Shown here in pieces: positions 1 to 11,563 of a stretch of DNA of 64,000 nucleotides; within the stretch, counting starts at the first letter, position 1; every line of letters begins with the position of its first letter. Made by a program: the position numbers and the translations under genes. The stretch spans positions 44,693,157 to 44,757,156 of the forward strand of contig CM070873.1 in NCBI GenBank assembly GCA_036365515.1. The letters are read 5' to 3'. This stretch comes from Torymus aiolomorphi (Eukaryota > Arthropoda > Insecta > Hymenoptera > Torymidae). Under the pieces are notes generated by a model, which ran no database searches, had not been told where the DNA came from, and saw nothing but the letters and a program-made list of their open reading frames with translations.

Positions 1-537
1 AATCAAAATCACTCTTTAAGTGCCTCACAACATCCGGCCATCGTTTTTTAAAGAGAGGATCGTTTTTTTAAGAGAGGAACATACGAAATTGATATACTTA
101 CAAATTTTTGAATAATAGTGTTCAACCGATACCGTTGATTTTGTACTGTTGCATTAGTGCAGCTTTTGTTAGAGATTTCCCAAGAAAATCTTAAATCGCC
201 AAAATTTTTTGGTCGGAAAACTTTTAACTCTTTATATCTATAGCTGCATTTAGCGTATCAAATATGCCACCATACCTCGACAAACTAATCAGTAATGTGT
301 ATATTTTATTATATGTATATCATAAAATATTTCAGATATCGATATAATTGTTACGATATTTTGCATGTATCGATACGTAGACTTCCGATACGTATAGATA
401 CACTGTATCGATATTTTTAAGCGTATGGCCCACCCCTAAGTTCTGCCCCTGAAAGGGTTAATTTTGTAAAAGATATTAATATTATTCATTTGTAAAACGT
501 AAAATTCTGAAATATTTTTTTCGTCATACATAAATAA

Positions 538-700
538 ACGTAAAGTTGTATTTTACGGACTCGTATCAGCAAAGTAACAATACAACTTTACGGCATCAAA
601 ACAGGCCGTAAAGTACGTAATATTTTTCGGACACTTATGACGAAACATAATGTTTGGTCTTTGGCCGTAAAATGCAACTTTACGGCCTAGGACCGTAAAC
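538..700. repeat. cluster of inverted GTAAAGTTG / CAACTTTAC motifs
   Basis: Short palindromic words built on ACGTAAAGTTG and CAACTTTACGG occur several times in both orientations (about 540-550, 581-593, 605-616 and 664-687). The last is a hairpin, GGCCGTAAAATGCAACTTTACGGCC type. This looks like a remnant of a foldback mobile element; family unknown. Confidence 0.45.
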
Positions 701-2798
701 TACTATTTAAATGACTTCTTCTTTTACTTAGATGAATTAAAATTTATAGTCTCTATGTCGGAGCATTTCATTTTCACTGATACTCTCAAAAAATAGCGTA
801 CACTGCTATGAATTTTAAAATTTCAAAATCTTAAGAAATTTTATTTTGTAATTAACAAATAAATTTAATCAATAACAAAATTTAAAATTGTTTTAACTTG
901 TCTACATTAAATATTTTTGATATATAATCTATAAAGAAACTATAAGGTGTGAAAGAAATATAAAGAAACAATCGTCAAGGCAATCAATTTATTTTCACGT
1001 ATCGGACATAATGCACAGCGCACGTAAAATATGTACACATTGTGCCCCGCCAATACACATTTAAAATGTTCTTTTTTCACTCGTTGGTCGATATTCGCGT
1101 ACACAGCAAAAGCTTCGTTCTCTCTCATTATTATTATCGCATTCAATACACGTATTCGTTTTTTTTTCATCCGGTTTCGTCAGTATGCGATACAATTATA
1201 TATTATTTTATTCGTATCCTCGCATATTGTTTTTCCATTTTCTTTTTATATACGTATTCATATAAATACACGACTTAAAGCCTAAGAATTAATTTAGTAA
1301 AATAAATTACTTAGGTACACGAAAATACATATTACGTAGCGTTAACTTATACGCGTGTGTGTCTATGTGTTTAGATCAATCGCGCAATCAATCGATCGCT
1401 TTAGTCCAAGTAAAACGACGTCGATGAGCGTGAAATTTTGTATATCTTTCGTTTTTTTTTTTCTGCCGCCTCATCGTGCATGCAGTGCAATCACATGATT
1501 CGGTCGGCATGCGTACAATACTGAGTACATAACGTTTCCTCTCGGCATTCATTGTTCTTGCATAGAGAATGCGACAATGCGACAAGTCGATTAAATTATC
1601 TAGGGGTAATTATATATCGAGCTCGATTAAATCGATGAGAAGTTATTTTATTAAAGGAATTTGTTTTCTTTTGTCTTTATTGTTGTTGAATCATAACAAT
1701 CGATTCACAGTTAAAATTTATATCTTTTTTCGATTCCAATTCGTCTAAGCCAGTGTATGTGGTACAGATTTTTTTTCTTTTTTTAAATACTTTTGTTTTA
1801 TACAATAGTGATATTCGGGTGCTAAAATGCAGTCTTGAACTTGTTAAGAAAATGTTAATAAACGTGAAATATATTTAGATTTTCATCATCTTTTTTTATG
1901 GAAGCACTTTCTCGGAGTACTTCAATGCAGACGAGAAAACAATCGTCGTTTCGGCACAATTAATACTTGATACGTTCGCGATTACGTATTACTTATTAAA
2001 ACTTTGACTGGCAGCTTGTGTAGTGCAATAAAATTAATGATTTATCATTTCAAACATTTTATAGTGTTCCTTTTTTAGTTAGCTCATAAACGGTAAAGTT
2101 ACAGAATACTATATCTTTTCTTTTAAAATGCAATCGTCTGCTCCCACAATCGGTATATCGAAACGTTTTAATGCTCAAAATGTGAATTTTTCGTCTCAAA
2201 CATTCTTTTTTGGGTTCTTATACGGATCGTTAAATATTTAAATACGTAATATTAGAATAAATAAATCTTTGAGGTCAATGATTCGATAAGAAAAGACAGA
2301 ATACAATAAATATTGAAATATTAAATACTTTTTACACAATATATATAAAAAATCATCATCATCATCACCATTATATATATACGTATTTGAATTCAAATTC
2401 AATCTAAAATCAATCGATTTTATATACAACATCTAAAAACGTTTCGCCTATTCATTTCCATTAAAATTATCTACCGCAACTTTATCAAACGAACAGGCGG
2501 AGACCCCTTCCACCGTATTTCATTATTATTTTCAACTGGAAGAGAATTCATCAGACTTTTCGAAATCAATGATAAGCAGCATTTTTGCTTTTGCATTCAA
2601 CTATTCGCCCGAGTGTATTATTATAATTATTATCGATACAATAATAATCGTCGCTACACTTTAGTATTTAATATCAATCGTAAATTTCTCTCCTCCGCCA
2701 TTCTGTACACACAGAACGATTTTTTACAACACACCTATAGTCATACATAACGCATTTACCGAAGACCTCGACATTATTATCGTCCCCATCGTTCATGT

Positions 2799-2800
<2 letters not shown>

Positions 2801-2843
<43 letters not shown>
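2801..2843. repeat. (TC)n microsatellite
   Basis: Uninterrupted CT dinucleotides, about 43 bases, in the 3' UTR or flank. On the gene's sense strand it reads as (GA)n. Confidence 0.95.
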
Positions 2844-2845
<2 letters not shown>

Positions 2846-3247
2846 CTTTTATGCGTCTATCATAATATATTTATATATCCATACGAGTCTAGACTCTTTA
2901 TTCTCCCTCTGTTACAATCAACGTTGGACGCTACCGCATATACATATATAGAAGACCGAGCGAATAAAAATCCAGCTACAATAACTTTAAGCAACGTATC
3001 TCTCTTTACAAATATCATCATCATAATCCTTCTCCCCCGTTTATTATATGTTTCATCATCAAAATAGTCTGTTCTCCTCGGCGCATATATCAGGTGCTCT
3101 AGCTCTAAACAGTATTCGGCTAACGACTAATACTGAACGCGACATGCGGAACAACATAGCTCTCTCCCCCTCGCTATCCATCGTTTCGTCCTCGCACATC
3201 CCTCCCTAAACCTCCGCTTTGCTTTCATTACCCCGCCATATATCCTC

Positions 3248-3616
3248 CTATATAATCCTGTCCATCTTGTACTTCCCAGCCACGACGGGTCCGTCCTCCT
3301 TCGTCGACGGCGGCCAGGCCTCCTCGGCCAGACTGCCGTACCTCTGCACACCCGGGAACGGCCTGTCCGAGCTCTGCGGCGAGTAGTAGCCGCTCTGCAG
3401 CTGGTAGTAACTGTTGACCGGCGACTGGTACTGATAGTAATCGCTGCCGGCGCCACCCCCGACGTTACTGTAACCCGAGTACGAGCCGTACTGGGACGAG
3501 TAGTACGACGAGGACGACGAGTAACCGCGCTCGCTCAAGCTGCGGTAGGGCCCCGGATGTTGCTGCTGCTGCTGCTGGGATTGTTGATGCTGCGGCTGCT
3601 GGGGCCGAACCTCTTG
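3248..3616 (-). CDS. Kazn: in-frame extension after the TGA: candidate readthrough tail
   Basis: This is 122 codons in exactly the same frame as exon 13, starting with the codon after TGA and ending at TAG (3250-3248). It reads QEVRPQQPQHQQSQQQQQQ, then HPGPYRSLSERGYSSSSSYY, SSQYGSYSGYSNVGGGAG, SDYYQYQSPVNSYYQLQSG, and a more ordinary end (EEAWPPSTKEDGPVVAGKYK). About 16 of the 122 residues are Tyr. GC content is high up to the second stop and falls sharply after it, as expected if this is coding DNA. No good splice pair that would skip the TGA is visible. Alternatives: a recent nonsense change, an assembly error, or UTR with chance openness. See findings. Confidence 0.6.
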   Translation of the reverse strand, partial: QEVRPQQPQHQQSQQQQQQHPGPYRSLSERGYSSSSSYYSSQYGSYSGYSNVGGGAGSDYYQYQSPVNSYYQLQSGYYSPQSSDRPFPGVQRYGSLAEEAWPPSTKEDGPVVAGKYKMDRII

Positions 3617-3859
3617 TCAGACGGGCGTCGCCACCGAGCTCATGTACTCGATGTCCCCGATGCTCTTCACCCGACGGTGCCGCTTCGTGCTACCCGAGAC
3701 GGTTGAGGGACGCGGTGGTAGCTGAGGTGGTGGCGGTGAGTTGCTGTGCAAACTGCTCATGTACTGGCTCTGACTGGCCAGGCTGCCCGTGTCCGAGGAT
3801 GAAGATGGTGAGGCCTTCTCGCTGCGAGGGCGCAGACCCAACGCGCGACTTAGTGAACC
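3617..3859 (-). CDS. Kazn: kazrin exon 13, end of the long isoform (to TGA)
   Basis: Acceptor CTCTATTTTCCTCTTCCAG|GGTTCA is very strong. 81 codons including TGA at 3619-3617, entering in phase 0 directly after exon 12. It begins GSLSRALGLRPRSEKASPSS, then SQSQYMSSLHSNSPPPPQLP, and ends with a basic, kinase-site-like segment KRHRRVKSIGDIEYM before SSVATPV. The proline run PPPPQLPPRP could bind SH3 or WW domains. The long form is about 1147 residues from the ATG. The stop is TGA followed by CAA, and the same frame stays open beyond it (see the next feature). Confidence 0.78.
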   Translation of the reverse strand, partial: GSLSRALGLRPRSEKASPSSSSDTGSLASQSQYMSSLHSNSPPPPQLPPRPSTVSGSTKRHRRVKSIGDIEYMSSVATPV

Positions 3860-6800
3860 CTGGAAGAGGAAAATAGAGTAGTTAGTGTTGTGATCGTGGT
3901 GGTGGAGGTGGTGAAGGGGCGACGGGTTGGCGCTGAGTTACACTGGTGAACTTTGGTTTCTAAGAGATATTTCAGTATTTTTTCAATTACATCTCATGGG
4001 GATGTGAAAGTATTTATTTTATAAGAATTTGTACGCGTAATTTTTGGATTATTTAATTTTCTTATTTTGGGTGATTTTCGTTTAGCAGGATGCAAAAAAG
4101 AAGGTAATCATGTTTATTTGAACGGTTCGATAACAAATATGAAAAACTACAATTAATAATTCGTATCTTCGTAAAAATATCAACTAATTTATATCCTAGT
4201 CGTGATAGACTTACTTTTATGAAAATAGACAACTTTTATTAAAATAAACGAATGAAAAAAGATGATTACTACAACAATTTAAAAGTTAATAACGTTTTTC
4301 CATTTCCTTTCATTTTAATGATTTTAAAAACCAATCTATTTGATTTAACTTACTAAAATAACAAAAGATATGAAAACTTCACTATATAAAGTTTACTGAC
4401 GTAAAAGCTTTACGCCCTTGTTTAATAATCGATCAATATTAAACTGGACCGCTGAAATTGCAATTCCAAATAGGTAGCTGGTTTAGAATGCATGCGAATA
4501 CGAAATGGGCGCATAAATATTTGAAATGTCGGAATAACGAAGTCATATCGACGACCAAGACTATATATCGCGTGAATAATCTACGAAAATATTAAAAATA
4601 GATTCCTAATTAATTAATTTATTCAATTACTAGAAACTGCGTAAATATAAACATAATAATCAGGTTAATTATTGAATTTCATATGCAAAATATTTTCAAC
4701 AGTGTAACTAGCTTCTTTTGACAAATATAATAATTTCCATTCATAATAATCTGTGGTATAACAAATTTATGTTATATATTACCATTTTTGGATCTTATAA
4801 AAAATATAATAAGAAAAACAATAAATAAAATATTTTTAATGAAAATAAATAGCGTGTATAAACAAAAAAACTCTTTGAACAAATTTTTACTCTGTGTTTT
4901 AAAATCGTACTGATGTAAAAAAGGTCAGTCAGTTGAAAATGTAAAAAAGCAATACTGAAAAAAATTATTGAATGGGAAAGCTTGAGCTAATCAATACGGT
5001 AGAGCTATAATTACTGCATTACTGTTCTCGGAATTAGTTCATTAAAATAAAGCTTTAATACTAAAGGGATAGCTCTATATACAGACTATTTATTGTACGT
5101 AGAAAATAACTATTGATGATACTTTTTATTGCTATTTTTTATCTTAAACAATTTTTTAACATATTAATAAACTACAAAATAAACGTCTAATAATAATAAT
5201 TACAAGTAAAAAAATTTTTTTTTCTAAACAAATAAATAATTTTGCTTTATGAATAAATGACATCTAATAATTAACTAATTTGTGTACAAATAGTATAGTA
5301 AATCAATAACTATTTTATATTCAAATACACGAGTCTACAGTATATTTTAACAAATTAAACTATAATGGGATTAATTATGAAACTGTTATTTGATAATGAT
5401 AATGATAACTGAATACGTCAATGTGAAATAAATTAATGACACTATTAACAGTGTTTAATGAATTTTTTATGAAAACGATGAGTAAAATAATCTCATTTCT
5501 TTTACAATAATAAACTTGATGGTTCATAAGACATCAAGCGATTACAGAAAAGAAAAGAAATTTGAAAAATAATCCTTTGAAAAGAAACGAAAAACAATCA
5601 TAAGAATTACGTATGAATTTCGCATACCTGCGTCTGCTCCTTTCGAGAACCCTAACTGCTCGTATATAGAACCTACATAAATCTTTATAAATGAACAAAA
5701 ACGAAACTCAGATACAGAGCGATGAGTGCGGTGGCGATTCGTTATCATAGGAGAAGGTGAGTGAAGTGAATGAAAACCCAGGCTTCGTCCACATTGAAAT
5801 GACATTATATATATTTACATTATGTTATTCTCTCTCCTTATCGCACACATCGGCTTCTTCCTCCTTTCTCCCGCCTGCACATATAAGCTTGTTGCTCTTT
5901 TCTCTCTACATATAATAATAATAATCACGTCGCAACGGCGACGCGGCCCTTTTTACTCCCTACTCATACCAATCGATAAGTCAATGCGATATCTCTCTTT
6001 CTGTCGCACGCGCGTGTGTGGCATATAATATATAAGAACGGCGCGCGCGATCGGTTGGCCGGCGCGGTACTAAGTCTACGTAGAAAATAAGAACGGTTAT
6101 GTACAAAATAACTTATATAATTTTTATATATATGCATGTACGCAGAAGACTCTCTGTTTCTTGGCGCGAAAAACAAGGATGAATACCTGGCCAGCGCTGT
6201 CGAGGTAAGTATGCCGCGTGTGGTACTTATGAACTTTTAGGTGAACGTATTTTTTAGGTACTTCGTAATTACGTGATACAATGTACGTGCCGTGTTTTTT
6301 TTTTTCTTTTCATTTACTTAGTCGTTCGCGTACTCATCCTTGCGCGAAGAACGACGCATATAATTGATACTCTCTGTTATTCTCGTCTCCTTGTGTACCG
6401 TCAGTCTTGAGGCTCTCGATTCGAGTGAAACCTTTCGAGCTTTCGCTATCGTTTATTTTATTTATTTTTTCTTCTTTTTTATTTTTTTTTATTATTTCTA
6501 TAACACATTCTCCGTCAAACCAAGTAACTCTGCTTCTATATAAAATTTCATGTATACGCAGATACAGTACATATACTAACGTTAAAAATTCGTTCTCAAG
6601 CCCCCTCCCCCTTCGTGTTTTTAAACGCATATATTGTAATTACAAAAAATTCCTCGTAAAAACAAGTGCTCGTAGAATCGGTTATACGACGGTGTATCTG
6701 TTATTATCGTAATATACGTGCGCATCGATTTGATTATTCCTCCGCTTTATATAAATGCAAACGAACCATACAAAGGGACAATGGCGTGTATAAATGCTAT

Positions 6801-8864
6801 AAGTGATATGACAAAGAGAGGTAATGGTTCAATGGCAGCGTTCGACGCTCCGATATATGTATATAGTTCATGACATACGCATATTTGGATTGTGGGCTTG
6901 TACTCGTTTGCTCGGTTCGCGTGCGTGCGCGCGCGTTTTTCAGGTATTTATCGATTAATTATTGCCAAATTGAATTTTCTCCTTATCACGGCCGCGTGTA
7001 GCCCACAGAGACGATCAAACTGCAGCTCTTTGCAATCCGCATTACTTTCTTCAGTTCAAAGCTAAAGCTTCACATATCTATACACGAAAGATCCAATTCT
7101 TCATTCGCACTCAGCTGTTTCATTGTGTATATTTTGTTCCCTTGGCTAACCCCTTATACGTATATTTACCATATTTTTACATTCAATGTATATACGAAGC
7201 TTCGAAATTTTAGAAACAACCTTGGCGCGCCAACTCTGGTGCCATCTACACATATACCTTATTATATCAATATGTAAAAATGACGATGAATGGAAGCGAG
7301 TGATCCGCGAGACCGCGACGTATACATGTAACCGCGACTCCAAAATTGATCTTTCGTGTGTGAGAGAGAGGCGAGTTTTCACGCGAAGCGACACAATGCC
7401 ATCATGCGAAATCGAACATGCACTTCTCTGATGAATATATGTATGTAATAGATGTACGTATGCTCCATATATATATATGGTCGAGGTGAAGATGATATAC
7501 AAAGAGTGATATAGATATATATGTCAGTGTGCGAGCACCCGTGGGATACGATGGGGAGGCGCGCATTGGGTATACATATACCCTCGTTACTTTAACGCGT
7601 CAGCGTGGTTTATATACCTTTTCCGACACGGTGATCTCTTTGAAAGTAGTTTTTGCGCGCAGCGGATCGGACGTTCTAGATATTAAAAATTGATTTTTCA
7701 ACGTCATGCGTATAGACTTTTTGATAAATTGAAAAGAAAACCAAAGACCGCACGAATATTTTTACGACATAAAATCCGAAAATATAGTCATGTCTTTGAA
7801 TATAGAAAAATAAAACTTCGCTCCAAAATCTTCATCAACGAAGTTATGACCAAACGAGACCACGGCACTGTGGCCACAAAACCCGCCCCCCACCGCGACT
7901 TCCAAAACTGTACCCGAACAAACATTGCAAAAAGCGCGAGTAAACTCTCGAATGTCGGTAATTCCTCGGAAGGATCTTCCTCCAAGTCCGCGCGCGGACA
8001 AACAAAGCTCGGACTCCCGCGCGCGCGGTCACAAACAAACTCTCTCCGGGAGCGGCAAGTCGTAATCGCGCCGTAAAATTAGCACGTCCCGCACGCCGGC
8101 CGAGTAGTATACCCACGGGAGGCACTACGACATCTGCCGGTCGAGGGAGGGAGGAGCGATAATCGCGTGCGCGCGCGCGCGAGCGCTCGTTTCCGAAGAT
8201 TCCGCGGTTACGTGGGGACGGGGGATATTGTACTTTACGGCCCGGACGTATAATGCGCTGAAACTGCTGCTGCTGCAGTGTTGGTCGTATCGCGAGAGAG
8301 AGGGAGGATTATTTAATGGAATATGTATGACGGTTGTTGCAGTCGGAGCTTTGATATTTCATATGCTATGATGTGGTACAGGGGATCAGAGCAACGCGTT
8401 ATTGAGGATGTACCAATGGGTATAAAAAATATATGTATTGGAGAACGACAAAGGCGGGCTCTCGTGTGGCAAGCACGAGAAAGCGCACACATTGGTTATA
8501 TATACTTCTATCTATACGACAATGATAATACAGTAAGCGCAAATATATATGTAATATAGAATAATAATAATAATGATATATAAGAGAGTAATATAAAAAT
8601 GTACTAAAAGGCGATATCAAAATAAAAGGATGCGGCGAATGATAAGAATATGGCAATGAGTATAGTAATAGTATGACGATGCACAAAATGTACTATGTAT
8701 ATGTACACGATCGAAAAAAAGTATACACAAAAATTGCCGAACTAAGCGAATATACAAAAAAAAAGAGTTATATATATATATGAACAAAAAGAAAAGGAAG
8801 TAAGACGAATGTTCGGATCGTGTTTGTCAGTACCCAGGGAGGGAGACCCGTATGAATACGTTAC
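3860..8864 (-). other. Kazn: kazrin long-form intron between exons 12 and 13
   Basis: About 5.0 kb. The first 2 kb next to exon 13 (3960-5800) is very AT-rich with no features. 5900-6100 and 7550-8300 are CpG-rich patches. A short plus-strand exon-like segment lies at 6146-6204. No conserved coding sequence was recognised on either strand. Confidence 0.65.
6146..6204 (+). other. plus-strand exon-like segment
   Basis: 59 nt bounded by an AG acceptor (TGTACGCAG|AAGAC) and a near-consensus donor (GTCGAG|GTAAGTATG). One frame is open and protein-like: DSLFLGAKNKDEYLASAVE. No neighbouring exon was found, the pyrimidine tract is poor, and the segment is antisense to kazrin. It could be chance, an antisense noncoding exon, or a fragment of a gene. 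Confidence 0.15.
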
Positions 8865-9060
8865 CCTGAGGCTGGACCGCCGTCGGTCGATCGTACTGCT
8901 ACCACCTCCACCTCCTCCTTGGTTCATCGACTGGTGCATGGGGAACAGGTGCTGTGGATGCTGCTGCTGAAGACGAGAGGCGCCTCGGCCGAGATTGCCC
9001 AAGCTGCTCATCGGTCGGGGGGCACCGCCCCCGTTCCTCGGCACTACCTCCAGCTGGCTT
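8865..9060 (-). CDS. Kazn: kazrin exon 12, long C-terminal tail
   Basis: Acceptor GCGCGCCGCGCAG|AAGCCAG; donor AGCCTCAGG|GTAACG. 196 nt, phase 2 in and phase 0 out. It encodes SQLEVVPRNGGGAPRPMSSL, GNLGRGASRLQQQHPQHLF and then a Gly run and IDRRRSSLR. It is low-complexity (Gln/His and Gly runs) with a basic end and no known domain. The acceptor has a GC-rich rather than classic pyrimidine tract, and the donor is weak at +5/+6. The phase match on both sides and the coding-like composition support it. Confidence 0.72.
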
Positions 9061-10192
9061 CTGCGCGGCGCGCACGGGGTTTTTTTTGGTTGGTATATAT
9101 AGTTTCTTTCTTTTTTTTTTATATTGGTAGAAGCATGCAGAGTTCTTTTTTTATGGGTATATGGTCAAGCACACGTTCTCGCGCTCGCTCTCTGGCGTGG
9201 GTGATGCCGATCGGAGGTTGCAAGTTTGTATAAGCTGTGGTATGTGGGGGTTTGGTTTTGTAACGCATCGAGTGGGATAAATATTTTAACAAGACTTTGG
9301 GTATTATATAGCCTTGTTTGGCGTTCAAAAATTCAATTGGAACAAGTGTGAATGAAAATATCGGTACCCTACACAAGCAAATTCCGATGGGCAAGCACAG
9401 AAAGAACACATGTCAAAATCATAGATATATAATATATTTCCACATCATGTCATAGCAAAAAAAAGAAAAGCACCGCGATACACACACGTATAATAATAAG
9501 AATAATAAGAAGAGCAATAAGAATAATAATAAAAGCGAGCGCTGCAGCGAATCGCTCGAAGCGTATATCTTCTCTACAAAAATATACAACTCGAGATATA
9601 TATATATATATATATATAACTGACTCTCGTCGCTCGAAAACTCGAGCTTCACTATTATAACACCGATACGTAAGCGCGAGGATCGTATATTATCATGGTT
9701 TTCACGCTGCGCTCGGTAATAAATAATGTAAAATGTATACATTATTATCCGCGAATCGCTGCAGTTGCCTATATGTGTCACATATTATGCAAAAAGGAGA
9801 CACGTTCATAACAAATATATATTTATATATATGAAATATCGCGCAAAAAAAATATATATATATACGCATATTATATATATATATAGATAATATATAGATC
9901 GAGTAGCTAGTTCATCACAACACATATATAGATATGTATAATATACATACACAAGCATTATGTGCTCCATCGACAGGAAGATGAGGAGAAAAAAAAAGAA
10001 AAAATATAGAAAGGTAGGTAAGAAAGTAGAAGTTGAAAAATATAAGAAAATAAGTAGAATAGATGTTTACTGAGCTCTACTGCGTCGCCAATGCTTCTCT
10101 CGGCCAAGAAAGAGAGTAGCTGCGGCACTGATGCACATTAGGGCCCATGCTGAAGAGAGACGTGCCGTGACGACGCAACATCGAACAGTCAA

Positions 10193-10217
10193 AGAGAGAG
10201 AGAGAGAGAGAGAGAGA
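10193..10217. repeat. (GA)n microsatellite
   Basis: Short GA dinucleotide run in the long-form intron, followed by a few more AGAG units. Confidence 0.9.
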
Positions 10218-10265
10218 TGTAGAGAGAGGGGAGGTACAGAATCTTGATATCAAGTATGCATGTCA

Positions 10266-10556
10266 CATATATAAAGAAATTTATAATTTGTCCACACTTA
10301 GAGGGTTCAAAAAATAAAAAAATTAATTTGAAGGCACGCCTTCGCGACAAGTTTCTTCTCATTCTATTTTTCCCATGTTAAATTTCCATAAGAAAAATGA
10401 ATTTTTTCTAAAACGGTGTCACAAAACCGTTTTCTAATGTTCACGAGTTTTTTCATATATTTTATGACCTATATAGAATGAAGGTGTGCCTTCAAATTTT
10501 TTTTTTAGTTTTTGAACCCTCTAAGTGTGGACAAGTTATAAATTTCCTCATATATG
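10266..10556. mobile_element. foldback element (MITE-like), ~290 bp
   Basis: The two ends are reverse complements over about 80 bases: CATATATAAAGAAATTTATA and GTCCACACTTAGAGGGTTC on the left, with TTCAAATT-type and GAACCCTCTAAGTGTGGAC on the right. The pairing continues inward through GAAGGCACGCCTTC / GAAGGTGTGCCTTC and TTCTCATTCTAT / ATAGAATGAA. No coding sequence. The structure fits a miniature inverted-repeat element; a clear target duplication was not established. Confidence 0.7.
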
Positions 10557-10634
10557 TATGTATGCGCGTAATAGATAGATGATGCCGGCAAGTCAAAAGA
10601 ACAGGGTGGAGGAGGATCAAAGGGGAGAGAGATA

Positions 10635-10778
10635 CCCTGATTAAAAAAAAATATTAAATCCTATTGGATCCTATTAAATTCCCTATATAGTCCATGTATT
10701 AAGTCAGTAAAAAATCCTCATTAAAGTCGATTCAACTAACAGCTTTTTAAAGGAATGAATGGGTTTTTTTAATCAGGG
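10635..10778. mobile_element. MITE with CCCTGATTAAAAAAA ends and TA duplication
   Basis: Terminal inverted repeats CCCTGATTAAAAAAA and TTTTTTTAATCAGGG, flanked by TA on each side (10633-10634 and 10779-10780). About 144 bp and non-coding. TA flanks fit a Tc1/mariner-type non-autonomous element. Confidence 0.7.
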
Positions 10779-11002
10779 TAGATATGAGGATCAGGGCAAA
10801 TCGAGCGTGCAGAGTTCGGAAACAACTTTCGCGACGTGTATACTTGTGTGAGTGTACGTAGTGCGTGCGTGTGTGTATGTGTGTGTCTTGCGAGAGCGTA
10901 GAAATCGGTAAACAATGTGTGTTCGGAGTTGTAGGAAACGATACGTATTAGATATGTTGTACGATAAAATATATAAAGTATAGCGTTATCGTTAAGCGTT
11001 AT

Positions 11003-11223
11003 CATTACACGCAAAAGGAAAAAGTAAAAGAACAGGAACAGATATAAGAATAACATGGATGTGTATATCTATATATATGAAGAACAGAAACAGTTATAGC
11101 AACAGTACAAGGTGTTCCTTATAGCTGTTCCTGTTCCTGTTCCTCATATATATATAGATATACATATCCACGTTATTCTTATATCTGTTCCTGTTCTTTG
11201 ATTTTTTCCTTTTGCGTGTAATG
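11003..11223. mobile_element. foldback element, ~220 bp
   Basis: Inverted arms of about 90 bases: CATTACACGCAAAAGGAAAA, then AGAACAGGAACAGATATAAG on the left, mirrored by CTTATATCTGTTCCTGTTCT and TTTTCCTTTTGCGTGTAATG on the right. The loop carries GTTCCTGTTCCTGTTCCT repeats. Non-coding. Confidence 0.65.
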
Positions 11224-11525
11224 GGCTTTAGAAACAATTAAACTGGCTTTGAAGCGAAAAATATAAGTCTGCAGTAGTAAATACCGATACTTTTCATTGA
11301 AAAGATAAAGCAGCGAGTGAAAAGAGAGTAAGTAACCCGTAGAGAAACAGGAAAAAGACGCGCGTCGCGCGCTCCAGTCACCCGCCCGGGCTTCTAATGA
11401 CCAGTCCAATTAATAATAGGGATTCAATAACGAGATATGCTGCCCCGAAGGAGAAAACGGAGATCGGGGGCAAAAGATAGAGAGAAAGAGAAAAATAGGA
11501 AAAGGATAGAAACCCAGAGAATGGG

Positions 11526-11530
<5 letters not shown>

Positions 11531-11561
<31 letters not shown>
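11531..11561. repeat. (GA)n microsatellite
   Basis: GA dinucleotide run of about 31 bases in a generally purine-rich stretch (11460-11560). Confidence 0.9.

Positions 11562-11563
<2 letters not shown>

Larger units (their letters stand above)
1..3247. other. 3' UTR and downstream flank of kazrin
   Basis: There is no coding sequence I can support. The region becomes strongly AT-rich after the second stop. Minus-strand AATAAA hexamers (possible poly(A) signals) lie at about 3045-3040, 2902-2897, 1681-1676 and 1652-1647; I cannot tell which is used. A (TC)n run is at 2801-2843. At 340-420 there are several TATCGATA-type motifs. At 538-700 there is a cluster of inverted CGTAAAGTT / AACTTTACG motifs, listed separately. 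Confidence 0.6.

Noticed and set aside
3127..3456. 109-codon Arg/Thr-rich minus frame
   Set aside because: Alternative frame of the Tyr/Ser-rich tail; arginine-rich composition is typical of an off-frame reading of GC-rich DNA.
7690..8076. 128-codon plus frame at the edge of a CpG-rich patch
   Set aside because: Basic, low-information sequence with no homology I recognise.
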